From Alphaproteobacteria bacterium (lineage in GTDB: Bacteria; Pseudomonadota; Alphaproteobacteria; Rhizobiales; Aestuariivirgaceae): a stretch of DNA of 39,313 nt. The stretch covers positions 1-39,313 of the forward strand of contig JAJRRY010000134.1 of the NCBI GenBank assembly GCA_024279095.1, written 5' to 3'. How positions within the stretch are numbered: position 1 is the first letter of the stretch; each line of letters starts with the position of its first letter. The translations under genes and the position numbers were made by a program. Shown here piece after piece: positions 1-7,129 of this stretch. Under the pieces are notes generated by a model. The model was not told the DNA's origin and searched no databases. It saw only the letters and a program-made list of their open reading frames with translations.

Positions 1-1799
1 CAGTTGTCGCACTCGAAGCACAGGCCGCAGCTCATGCAGCGTTCGCCCTCGTAACGCGCCTGTTCCTCGGTCAGGGGTTTGATGCGCTCCTGGAAATTGC
101 CCAGAACCTTCTCCGCATCCACCGGAATTTCTTCGCGCCTGGCGCGCGGCTGCTCGGCAAAATGCCCAAGGAACATTTCCTCGTGGGTGATGACATCCTT
201 GTCGGAGCGATCCTCGAAGTTGTGAACCGCCCATTTCGCATCGGACGTTCCGGGCAGCTGTCCGCCTTCATAGGGCTGCAGCTCCAGACCGCGCTGGTTC
301 AGCTCGTTGAGCAGGTTGAAGTGAGCCACATCCACTTTCGGACGCTTGGAAAGTGGCTCTCCGGAGAGGAAGAAATCGATCTCGTCCGCCGCGATGCGGG
401 CATGACCGATGGCCGTGGTCAGCAGATGCGGCCGGATGATGTCACCACCGGCAAAGTGCTTTTCCTTGCCCTTCACACGGAAGAAGGCATCGGTCTCCAT
501 GAAGCCGCGCTCATTGGCGAAGTCCTCATAGCCCTCGAAATCACCGGACTGACCGATCGCGGCAACGAAGATGTCCGCTTCCAGCGTGAATTCCGTGCCT
601 TCGATCGGAACCGGCGTCATACCGTCCATCTTGCACTTGCACATCTTCAGGGCCACGGCTTTGCCGTTGTCGTCCTTGATCACCTCCAATGGCATCACGC
701 CACCCATGATCTCGACGCCCTCGCGGATGGCCTCCTCGCGCTCGTGCTCGGCGGCCACCATCTCGTCGATCTCGAACAGCGAGGTCAGCACCGACTTCAC
801 GCCTTCGCGCTTCAGGATGCCGGCCACGTCCTCGGCGGCGAAGCCGGCGATCTTGCCATCGGCATTGTCGACCGATTTCACCTCGGTGATGTGACCGAGA
901 CGGCGCGCCACGGAAGCCACGTCAATGGAGGTGTCGCCACCGCCGACCACCACGATGCGCTTTGCCGTGCCGTAGACCCAGCCCTGGTTGAACGCTTCCA
1001 GAAATTCCACACCGGTGATGCAGTTCTCGGTGCCTTCCCAGCCCGGAACCGGAAGGCCGCGCCCCTTCTGCGCACCGATGGCCCAGAAGATGGCATCGAA
1101 TTCGTCTTCCAGCTGCTCCACGGAGACATCGCGGCCAATGCGGGTGCTCGTACGCACCTCCACGCCCATGTCGAGGATGCGCTGGATTTCCGCATCCAGC
1201 TTGTCGCGCGGCACACGATAGGTCGGAATGCCATAGCGCATCATGCCGCCCAGCTTCTCGTGCTCGTCGAAGATGGTCACCGCATGCCCCTTCTTGCGCA
1301 GGAAGAAGGCCGCTGCCAGACCACCGGGGCCACCACCGATGACGGCGACCTTCTTGGCCGCCTCGTTGGCACCGCTGACCGGAACCGTGTATTTCAGATC
1401 GTTCTCGATGGCCCAGTCGCCGATGTAGTGCTCAAGAGCATTGATGCCGACGAAGTCCTCGATGACGTTCCGATTGCAGCCATCCTGACAGGGAGCCGGG
1501 CAGACACGGCCCATCACCGCCGGAAACGGATTGGCCTTGGTCATGCGCTCGAAAGCGTATTCCTGCCAGGACTGGTCCTCATGCGGTGGCTTGTCCATGC
1601 CGCGCGCCACGGCCAGCCAGCCGCGGATGTCATGTCCGGAAGGGCAGGAAGCCGAGCAGGGAGGCGTCTTCACGACATAGGTGGGACACTTGTAGGAGTG
1701 ATCGGCAACGAAGATCTTCTCCTCGAGGTCCCAGTTCTTCGGCGAATCACCGTCCCTGAAACGGCGGAAATTCTTGCCCTCTGTCTTGATCTTGGTCAT
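1..1799 (-). CDS. dsrL: DsrL, NAD(P)H-linked iron-sulfur flavoprotein of the rDsr pathway (3' partial)
   Basis: Cytoplasmic oxidoreductase that passes electrons between DsrAB and NAD(P) in sulfur oxidisers. I translated it directly: it starts at an ATG (MTKIKTEGKNF) after a GGAGGGAAG site and stays open for 599 codons to the window edge. Seen in order: an N-terminal cysteine cluster of the GltD type (CSASCPSGHDIRG near residue 50, CPAPCQDGC near 95), an FAD-binding GGGPGG motif, a second dinucleotide-binding GGGDTSIDVA motif, and a ferredoxin-like cluster beginning CMSCGLCFEC at the edge. Known DsrL proteins are about 650 residues, so only the last 50 or so are missing. It follows dsrK by 66 bp. 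GltD/glutamate synthase small subunit is the look-alike, excluded by the position inside dsr and the C-terminal ferredoxin cluster. Confidence 0.95.
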   Translation of the reverse strand, partial: MTKIKTEGKNFRRFRDGDSPKNWDLEEKIFVADHSYKCPTYVVKTPPCSASCPSGHDIRGWLAVARGMDKPPHEDQSWQEYAFERMTKANPFPAVMGRVCPAPCQDGCNRNVIEDFVGINALEHYIGDWAIENDLKYTVPVSGANEAAKKVAVIGGGPGGLAAAFFLRKKGHAVTIFDEHEKLGGMMRYGIPTYRVPRDKLDAEIQRILDMGVEVRTSTRIGRDVSVEQLEDEFDAIFWAIGAQKGRGLPVPGWEGTENCITGVEFLEAFNQGWVYGTAKRIVVVGGGDTSIDVASVARRLGHITEVKSVDNADGKIAGFAAEDVAGILKREGVKSVLTSLFEIDEMVAAEHEREEAIREGVEIMGGVMPLEVIKDDNGKAVALKMCKCKMDGMTPVPIEGTEFTLEADIFVAAIGQSGDFEGYEDFANERGFMETDAFFRVKGKEKHFAGGDIIRPHLLTTAIGHARIAADEIDFFLSGEPLSKRPKVDVAHFNLLNELNQRGLELQPYEGGQLPGTSDAKWAVHNFEDRSDKDVITHEEMFLGHFAEQPRARREEIPVDAEKVLGNFQERIKPLTEEQARYEGERCMSCGLCFECDN

Positions 1800-1820
1800 C
1801 TACTTCCCTCCATCTGCCCG

Positions 1821-1843
1821 CCCGGCGCGGGGTCCGCGTCGGG
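1821..1843 (-). other. Intercistronic hairpin between dsrK and dsrL
   Basis: Inverted repeat: 4-bp CCCG/CGGG and 5-bp CGCGG/CCGCG stems separated by one mismatch, with a 3-nt loop. No T-tract follows, so it is not a classic terminator; it could mark an mRNA processing or stability site. Confidence 0.4.
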
Positions 1844-1865
1844 CTCCAGTTTGGCGTTGACTTTC

Positions 1866-3431
1866 TTATTCGGCGGCCTCCGTGGCCTCGTTCTCGTCCG
1901 TGCCGTCCAGTTCTGCCTCCTGCTCGGAGCCAGGCAGCACGATCGCATTCGACACGAGCTGATGCACGGACATGATGTCGTCCATGCCATAGCCGTAGTA
2001 GGGCATGATCTTGGAGAACTGCGTCTTGCAGATGGCGCAGATCGCGGCCATCTTGTTCACGCCGTACTCCTCGCTGGCCTGCTTCAGCGCCTTCATGCGG
2101 GGGCTGCCACCCTTTTTCCGAATCTCCATCAGGTCATCGGTGAGAAGACCGCCGCCGCCACCGCAGCACAGCGTGGCCTCCTTGATGGTGCCTTCGGGCA
2201 TGTCATAGTAGTGGTTGCAGACTGCCTTGATGATGTTGCGCGGAATATCGAACTGTCCGCCCGGATAGTTGCCCATCCGCGATGCGCGCGACACATTGCA
2301 CGAATCGTGGAAGGTCACCTTGTAGAAATCGTTCTCTTCCTTGTTGAAGCGAAGCTTGCCGGCCTGGATGGCCTCCCAGGTGTATTCGCAGATATGCTGC
2401 GGCACCGGATACTTCGGATCGAGGAAATCGAACGGACCGGCAAGGGTATTCAGGAACTGGTAGGCGGCACGCCAGGCATGACCGCACTCGCCTATGATGA
2501 TGCGCTTCACGCCCAGATCGATGGCTGCCTTGCGGATGCGCAGGGCAATACGCCGCATGTTCTCGTAGGAACCGATGAACATGGCAAAGTTGGCCGCCTC
2601 GGAAGCATAGGACGACAGTGTCCATTTCTCACCCAGGGCATGGAACACCTTGGCATAGCCGATGAGACCGTCGATGTGCGGCTCGGCAAAGAAGTCTGCC
2701 GAAGGCGTCACCAGCAGCACGTCGGCAGGCTCGTCAAGCGGCAGGCGCACCTTCACCCCGGTATCGTCCTCGATCTCTTCCTCGAGATCCTCCAGCGTCG
2801 ATGCCAGAGCAGGTTTCGGCAGGCCCAGGTTGTTGCCGATATCGAACACCTTGCCGATGATCTCGTTGGTGTACTTCATGCCGTAGCCCACGGAATCGAG
2901 GATCTCGCGGGCCGCCATGGTGATCTCGGCGGTATCGATGCCATAAGGACAGAAGACGGAGCAGCGGCGACACTCGGAACACTGGAAGTAGTAGGTATAC
3001 CACTCGTCCAGCACATCCTCGGTCAGCTCCCGCGCACCCACCAGATCCGGGAACCACTTGCCCGGCAGCGTGAAGTACCGCCGATATACACTGCGCAGCA
3101 GATCCTGGCGCGCCACGGGCATGTTCTTCGGATCCGCCGTGCCCATGTAGTAATGACACTTGTCCGTACACGCGCCGCATTTCACGCAGATGTCGAGGAA
3201 CAGCCGGAAGGATCGGAACTTGCCCCGCAACTCGTCCATCTTGGCGAGCGCCACCTCCTGCCAATTCTCGGGACGCTCTCCCGGATAGCCGAGCTTCTCC
3301 TGGAACTGCGGCGCCGCAGGAAAGCTGCGCACATGCTCCGTAGCACCCTCGACAGGCTCCGGAACGTAAAGCGGATCGGTCAGAGCCTCCTCGGTCGTCA
3401 GCTCCTCGATGACTTTTTCTTCCTCAGCCAC
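1866..3431 (-). CDS. dsrK: DsrK, HdrD-like catalytic iron-sulfur subunit of DsrMKJOP
   Basis: Cytoplasm-facing subunit of the membrane complex DsrMKJOP, thought to handle the DsrC disulfide/trisulfide and exchange electrons with the quinone pool. The 521-residue product has two 4Fe-4S motifs, CVKCGACTDKC (Cys82, 85, 88, 92) and CSECRRCSVFC (Cys151, 154, 157, 161). Further on are the two heterodisulfide-reductase CCG-type segments, with HDSCNVSRASRMG and CCGGGGG visible, which bind the noncubane cluster in HdrB/HdrD relatives. Length matches the family. Translation starts at a GTG (codon 3429-3431) after a GGGAGAG site. It follows dsrM by 48 bp and precedes dsrL. The C-terminus is an acidic tail. 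Confidence 0.96.
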   Translation of the reverse strand: MAEEEKVIEELTTEEALTDPLYVPEPVEGATEHVRSFPAAPQFQEKLGYPGERPENWQEVALAKMDELRGKFRSFRLFLDICVKCGACTDKCHYYMGTADPKNMPVARQDLLRSVYRRYFTLPGKWFPDLVGARELTEDVLDEWYTYYFQCSECRRCSVFCPYGIDTAEITMAAREILDSVGYGMKYTNEIIGKVFDIGNNLGLPKPALASTLEDLEEEIEDDTGVKVRLPLDEPADVLLVTPSADFFAEPHIDGLIGYAKVFHALGEKWTLSSYASEAANFAMFIGSYENMRRIALRIRKAAIDLGVKRIIIGECGHAWRAAYQFLNTLAGPFDFLDPKYPVPQHICEYTWEAIQAGKLRFNKEENDFYKVTFHDSCNVSRASRMGNYPGGQFDIPRNIIKAVCNHYYDMPEGTIKEATLCCGGGGGLLTDDLMEIRKKGGSPRMKALKQASEEYGVNKMAAICAICKTQFSKIMPYYGYGMDDIMSVHQLVSNAIVLPGSEQEAELDGTDENEATEAAE

Positions 3432-3479
3432 GGCTCTCTCCCGCCATATCGTGCAGTTGAAACCTCAATCACCTTCGCC

Positions 3480-4238
3480 TCAGGACTGCTTGGAGCCATG
3501 GGGCGGATCGAACGTCACCTCGCTCACAGGCGGCAGCCAGGGAACGGGACGATACTTCTCACGCGGATTGTCGACCATGTTGCGAGTCGGAGAGAAGAAG
3601 ACGCCCGGCGCATGCAGGAGCTTGGAGAACGGAAATACGATCAGAAAAACCGCCACGAGACCGAGATGTACCAGCACGGGAAGGTCTGCCGGCAGGGGCT
3701 GCCAGTTGAAGGTCATCAGCCCCCGGAAAAAGGCCTTCACGGCGACGATATCGGTCTTGTTGACGAAGGTCATCAGCAGACCGGACAGACCGATGCCGAT
3801 GAACATCAGTATCATCAGGTAGTCGGAAGGAGCGGAAATGTAACGCACGCGCGCCACCACGAAACGCCGGAAAAGGAGACCCAAGCCACCGAGCACGAAG
3901 AAGAAGCCCGCATATTTTCCGAACGGTTGCGCCAGCACCACGACGGTCCACACCGGATCAATGAAATAGCGCAGATGACGCACGATGATGAGCCACAGTG
4001 ACAGATGGAACATCATCGCGAAAATCCAGATCCACTTGTTGGACTTCCACAGCGACTCGAAGAAGGCCACTTCCTTGAACATGCGCCAGACGACGCCGGT
4101 GCGGGTCACCGGAGCAGGCGTCGTGACAATATTGGCCGGCTGTGGCGTCTTCCAGTAGCCCCACACGCGATAGGCAATGCCGACGACGAAAATGATGGTG
4201 GCGGCATAGTACAGCAGCGCATAGAGAGTCGTGATCAC
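3480..4238 (-). CDS. dsrM: DsrM, cytochrome b membrane subunit of DsrMKJOP
   Basis: NarI-type membrane cytochrome b that links DsrK to the quinone pool. The 252-residue product has about five hydrophobic segments (starting TLYALLYYAATIIFVVGIAY) with histidines placed in them, for example FHLSLWLIIVRH and LVHLGL, as expected for heme b ligation. I prefer the GTG start at 4238 (MITTLYALLYY), which lies just after a strong GGGAGGGGAG site; an upstream ATG would add 14 residues with no ribosome site. dsrC lies 80 bp upstream, separated by a strong hairpin, and dsrK follows. The partners dsrJ, dsrO and dsrP must lie beyond the left edge if present. Confidence 0.94.
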   Translation of the reverse strand: MITTLYALLYYAATIIFVVGIAYRVWGYWKTPQPANIVTTPAPVTRTGVVWRMFKEVAFFESLWKSNKWIWIFAMMFHLSLWLIIVRHLRYFIDPVWTVVVLAQPFGKYAGFFFVLGGLGLLFRRFVVARVRYISAPSDYLMILMFIGIGLSGLLMTFVNKTDIVAVKAFFRGLMTFNWQPLPADLPVLVHLGLVAVFLIVFPFSKLLHAPGVFFSPTRNMVDNPREKYRPVPWLPPVSEVTFDPPHGSKQS

Positions 4239-4262
4239 CTGGCTCCCCTCCCGATCGTGAAA

Positions 4263-4288
4263 CGGGCCCGGCGGAACCACCGGGCCCG
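4263..4288 (-). terminator. Strong GC hairpin between dsrC and dsrM, possible attenuator
   Basis: Read on the minus strand, CGGGCCCGGTGG pairs with CCGCCGGGCCCG over 12 positions (one G-U) around a two-base turn, followed only by TTTCACG. It sits immediately after dsrC. The T-run is short, so it may be a partial terminator or a 3'-end stabiliser that raises dsrC transcript over dsrM. Confidence 0.5.
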
Positions 4289-4318
4289 CCCGTTGTCAAA
4301 AGCGGTTCTGCACGCGTA

Positions 4319-4651
4319 TCAGACGCAGCCCGTCGGCTTGGGCAGACCAGCGATCTTGCAGGCCTGCTTGGCCGGCCCATAGGGGAACAGCTCGTACAGG
4401 TACTTGTTGTTGCCCTTCTCCGGGCCGAACTTCTTCTTCATGGCCTTCACCAGCACGCGGATGGCCGGCGCGATCTGGTACTCGTCGTAGTACTCGCGCA
4501 GGAAGTTCACGACCTCCCAGTGCTCGTCAGTCATGTCGATGTTTTCTTCCTTGGCGATCACCTCGGCGAGCTCCTTGGACCAGTCGCTCAGATTGGTGAT
4601 GTAGCCCTCTTCGTCATGCTCGACGGTCTTGCCGTTCACTTCGTAAGCCAT
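4319..4651 (-). CDS. dsrC: DsrC, sulfur-carrier and substrate protein of dissimilatory sulfite reductase
   Basis: Small cytoplasmic protein that carries sulfur as persulfide or trisulfide between DsrEFH, DsrAB and DsrMKJOP. The 110-residue product ends in the flexible arm [15 protein letters not shown]. Both redox cysteines are present, Cys98 and the penultimate Cys109, 11 residues apart. TusE proteins, which act only in tRNA thiolation, keep only the final cysteine, so this is a true DsrC. Typical family features include the N-terminal [15 protein letters not shown] segment and [22 protein letters not shown] site precedes the ATG. The gene is flanked by hairpins on both sides (toward dsrH and toward dsrM), which may uncouple its dosage from its neighbours. 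Confidence 0.97.
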   Translation of the reverse strand: MAYEVNGKTVEHDEEGYITNLSDWSKELAEVIAKEENIDMTDEHWEVVNFLREYYDEYQIAPAIRVLVKAMKKKFGPEKGNNKYLYELFPYGPAKQACKIAGLPKPTGCV

Positions 4652-4687
4652 TTCAGCCTCTCCTCTTCGCTTTGAACCGTAGTTTCC

Positions 4688-4704
4688 GGCCGCTTGCGGC
4701 GGCC
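4688..4704 (-). other. Intercistronic hairpin between dsrH and dsrC
   Basis: Perfect 6-bp stem GGCCGC/GCGGCC with a 5-nt loop. No T-tract follows. It lies in the 75-bp gap upstream of dsrC. Confidence 0.45.
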
Positions 4705-4726
4705 TTTTCCCGTCTTGCGCCCCGCC

Positions 4727-5032
4727 TTACAGCCAGGACTGGGTCTTGTCGTTGGCCACCACAAGATCGACGAACCCGCCGTAATCGACAACCGCGGTTC
4801 CTTCCACGATCCTGTCCTCGCCAATGCCACGCGCCTTGAGATCCGCAGACAGCGCGGCGAACTTCACGCCCTTGGCCGCAGACAGCGCATTGGCAGCGCG
4901 ACCACCCTTCATGGCGGCATAGACAGCGTCCTCGATCAGGAGGACCGTATCGCCCTCCCTCGCATGATTGAGGCAGCTCTCCAGCGTGCCCGTTTCATAG
5001 GGCGACTTGTTCACTATATGCAACATGGCCAT
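4727..5032 (-). CDS. dsrH: DsrH subunit of the DsrEFH sulfurtransferase
   Basis: Subunit of the hetero-hexameric DsrE2F2H2 sulfur donor, homologous to TusB, which transfers sulfur to DsrC. The 101-residue product starts MAMLHIVNKSPYETG and carries Cys20 (TLESC), the position of the conserved cysteine of DsrH proteins. I chose the ATG at 5032 because AGGAGG lies 9 bases upstream; a GTG at 5041 would add three residues. It begins 14 bp after dsrF. DsrEFH is found in sulfur oxidisers and not in sulfate reducers, so it supports the oxidative direction of the pathway. Confidence 0.95.
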   Translation of the reverse strand: MAMLHIVNKSPYETGTLESCLNHAREGDTVLLIEDAVYAAMKGGRAANALSAAKGVKFAALSADLKARGIGEDRIVEGTAVVDYGGFVDLVVANDKTQSWL

Positions 5033-5046
5033 TTCGCGCACCCTCC

Positions 5047-5457
5047 TCAGAAGCTCAGGATCACGTCGTTCTCGGCCATGATCTCGGCCATTTCCTCGCG
5101 GGACACGACGCGGATGGAGGATTTCTCCGCCCAGTCGTCATCCTCGTCCTCATAGGTCAGCTCGAGCAGATCAGCTTCTGTCAGCCCGCGCTCCTCGAGG
5201 GACTCGCGCTCCACGAACACCTTGCTGATGTCGTAATCGCCCAGCGCCGTGTATGTGGGCTGAAAATTCTTCGAGCCGAGCTCGGAAGTGTCCCAGCCCT
5301 TCACGAGCTGGAAAACGCCGTCATCCAGGAAGGCCAGCGACACGTCCTGCTCGAAGGCGGCACCAATCAGCACGACCTCCAGCGCCTCTAGCGCATAGAT
5401 GGTCCCGTGCGGGGCCTTGCGGTTCACGTAAAGAAATTTCTTGACGCCTTCAGACAT
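5047..5457 (-). CDS. dsrF: DsrF subunit of the DsrEFH sulfurtransferase
   Basis: TusC-like subunit of the DsrEFH complex. The 136-residue product has the DsrE/F fold pattern: FLYVNRKAPHGTIYALEALEV near the N-terminus, then VSLAFLDDGVFQLVKG. It contains no cysteine, so sulfur binding must be done by DsrE (Cys78) and DsrH (Cys20). It lies between dsrE (21 bp) and dsrH (14 bp) in the usual order. The ATG start follows a purine-rich GGGGAGACGAGGA stretch. Confidence 0.95.
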   Translation of the reverse strand: MSEGVKKFLYVNRKAPHGTIYALEALEVVLIGAAFEQDVSLAFLDDGVFQLVKGWDTSELGSKNFQPTYTALGDYDISKVFVERESLEERGLTEADLLELTYEDEDDDWAEKSSIRVVSREEMAEIMAENDVILSF

Positions 5458-5478
5458 TCCTCGTCTCCCCTTCCAGGA

Positions 5479-5871
5479 TCAGTCGCCGAAGATCACGAGA
5501 CGGTCGCACTGGATGCCCGCCTCGATCAGCTGCCCGAGGCCGGAGATGCGGAAGCCCGGCGCCAGGTTCTCGGCATCCTTGCCCTGCCGCTTCATCTCGT
5601 TCTCGTCCAGAATGCCGCGCCTCTGGGCGGCAGCAATGCAGACCACCAGATCGAGATTGTGCTTCTCGGCCAGTTCGCTCCACTTCTGCTGAATGTGCCG
5701 GTCGTCCTGCGGCGGCACCATCAGGCGCGTCGCGTTGTTCACGCCATCATGATAGAAGAAGATGCGGAAGATTTCGTGCCCCTTCTCGAGCGCGGCCACC
5801 GCGAAATTGTAGGCGGTGTCCGAAGCCTCGTGCGTGTAGGGCCCCTCGTTGACCACGATTCCCAGTTTCAC
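5479..5871 (-). CDS. dsrE: DsrE subunit of the DsrEFH sulfurtransferase
   Basis: TusD-like subunit carrying the persulfide of the DsrEFH complex. The 130-residue product begins MKLGIVVNEGPYTHEASDTA and has the active-site segment LVVCIAAAQRRGI with Cys78, the known persulfide-binding position in DsrE. Length matches the family. The gene begins 87 bp after dsrB, with a perfect hairpin in between, and is followed closely by dsrF and dsrH. Confidence 0.96.
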   Translation of the reverse strand: MKLGIVVNEGPYTHEASDTAYNFAVAALEKGHEIFRIFFYHDGVNNATRLMVPPQDDRHIQQKWSELAEKHNLDLVVCIAAAQRRGILDENEMKRQGKDAENLAPGFRISGLGQLIEAGIQCDRLVIFGD

Positions 5872-5916
5872 TTGAAACTTCCCCTGTCAGTATTGCCTTC
5901 CCAGCACCTTGTGGAT

Positions 5917-5948
5917 GGGCCGGCGCACGATCCCTTGCGCGCCGGCCC
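5917..5948 (-). other. Intercistronic hairpin between dsrB and dsrE
   Basis: Perfect 10-bp inverted repeat GGGCCGGCGC/GCGCCGGCCC around a 12-nt loop. No T-tract follows. It falls directly after the dsrB stop codon, so it could protect or define the 3' end of a dsrAB message. Confidence 0.5.
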
Positions 5949-5958
5949 CCGTTTGATG

Positions 5959-7041
5959 TCAGTACTGGATATGCGTGGAGTGGTTGTGCGTCAGGCGCGC
6001 ATAGGTCCACGTGTCGATATGATGCTTCACGAACGGCACATCGATCAGCTCGAAGAACCGCGGCCAGCCGATGCGCTCGATCCACTCGCCGATGCGCTCC
6101 CAGTCCTTCGCGTTTTCCTTGTAGGCGCGGAGGATCTTCATGACCACCTCACCCACCTCCGGCCAGCGCGGCGGGTTGTTCGGCAGGCCAGCCATGACCA
6201 GCTTGTGGAACTTCGGCTTGGAACGCGCATTGGAGTGCTTGCCGCCGACCCACACGGCAATGCGGGTCTCCTCCTTGCCGTTGATCTGCATCGGCGGGCA
6301 CGGCGCATAGCAGGCACCGCAGCAGACGCACTTCTTCTCGTCCACCTCGAGCGACGGCTTGCCGTTCACCAGAGCGGGACGAATGGCCGCCACCGGGCAG
6401 CGAGCCACCACGGCCGGACGCTCGCAGACGTTGGCCACCAGCTCATGATTGATGCGCGGCGGCTTGGTGTACTGCACGTTCACCGCGATGTCGCCCTGAC
6501 CACCGCAGTTGATCTGGCAGCAGGAGGTGGTGATGCGCACCCGGTTTGGCATCTCCTCGTTGACGAACTCCTCGTACATGAGGTCCATGAGGGACTTCAC
6601 GACACCGGAGGCATCCGTACCGGGAATGTCGCAGTGCAGCCAGCCCTGGGTGTGCGAAATCATGGACACGGAGTTGCCGGTGCCACCTACCGGGAAGCCT
6701 TCCTTCTGCAGCTCCTCGATCAGCGGATCGACGTTCTCCTCCTTGTCGAGCAGAAACTCGATGTTGGAGCGGGTGGTGAAGCGGATGTAGCCGTCGGCAT
6801 ACTTGTCGGCCATGTCGCAGAGCTTGCGGATCGTGAAGACGTCCATCTGGCGCTGCGTACCGGCACGCACGGTCCAGATCTTGTCGCCGGACTTCGCCAC
6901 GTGACAGAGAACGCCGGGACGGGGACGGAAGTGATAGTCCCACTGACCGTAGTTCTTCTTCATCACGGGGTGCATGTACGGAAACGGATCCGGCACACCC
7001 GTTTCGTCAGGCATGCGAGGCTTGACAGCGGCTTCGCTCAT
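5959..7041 (-). CDS. dsrB: DsrB, reverse dissimilatory sulfite reductase beta subunit
   Basis: Beta subunit of the cytoplasmic alpha2beta2 siroheme enzyme which, in this pathway, oxidises DsrC-bound sulfur to sulfite. The 360-residue product has the siroheme/4Fe-4S binding segment TSCCQINCGGQGDIAV (Cys174, 175, 179) and an inserted ferredoxin domain, CVCCGACYAPCP (Cys238, 241, 244, 248), preceded by ARCPVAAIRP. Length and motif order match DsrB. It starts at an ATG 88 bp after dsrA, after a GGAGGGAAGAG site. The pairing with dsrEFH and dsrL, rather than with dsrD, points to the oxidative enzyme type. Confidence 0.97.
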   Translation of the reverse strand: MSEAAVKPRMPDETGVPDPFPYMHPVMKKNYGQWDYHFRPRPGVLCHVAKSGDKIWTVRAGTQRQMDVFTIRKLCDMADKYADGYIRFTTRSNIEFLLDKEENVDPLIEELQKEGFPVGGTGNSVSMISHTQGWLHCDIPGTDASGVVKSLMDLMYEEFVNEEMPNRVRITTSCCQINCGGQGDIAVNVQYTKPPRINHELVANVCERPAVVARCPVAAIRPALVNGKPSLEVDEKKCVCCGACYAPCPPMQINGKEETRIAVWVGGKHSNARSKPKFHKLVMAGLPNNPPRWPEVGEVVMKILRAYKENAKDWERIGEWIERIGWPRFFELIDVPFVKHHIDTWTYARLTHNHSTHIQY

Positions 7042-7074
7042 TCTCTTCCCTCCAGTTCAAACACGTTCGGTGCA

Positions 7075-7108
7075 CCGGGCGCGCGGCCGACAGGCCGTTC
7101 GCGCCCGG
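7075..7108 (-). other. Intercistronic hairpin between dsrA and dsrB
   Basis: CCGGGCGCG/CGCGCCCGG 9-bp stem enclosing an inner GGCC/GGCC pair. No T-tract follows. It sits in the 88-bp gap between the two subunit genes, just upstream of the dsrB ribosome site. Confidence 0.45.
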
Positions 7109-7129
7109 CATGTAGACGTCACGCCGAAA

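Noticed and set aside
162-4001. A 1279-codon open frame on the plus strand
   Set aside because: It is the antisense shadow of dsrL, dsrK and dsrM. The minus-strand products have all expected cysteine motifs, and the plus-strand product is a His/Arg-rich sequence with no recognisable domain.
4263-4288. Strict rho-independent terminator after dsrC
   Set aside because: The stem is strong, but only three T residues follow and dsrM, K and L continue downstream, so a full terminator is unlikely; reported as a possible attenuator.
5407-5871. A frameshift or fusion in dsrE/dsrF
   Set aside because: Both products are full length with normal ends; the apparent overlap in other frames is shadow coding.
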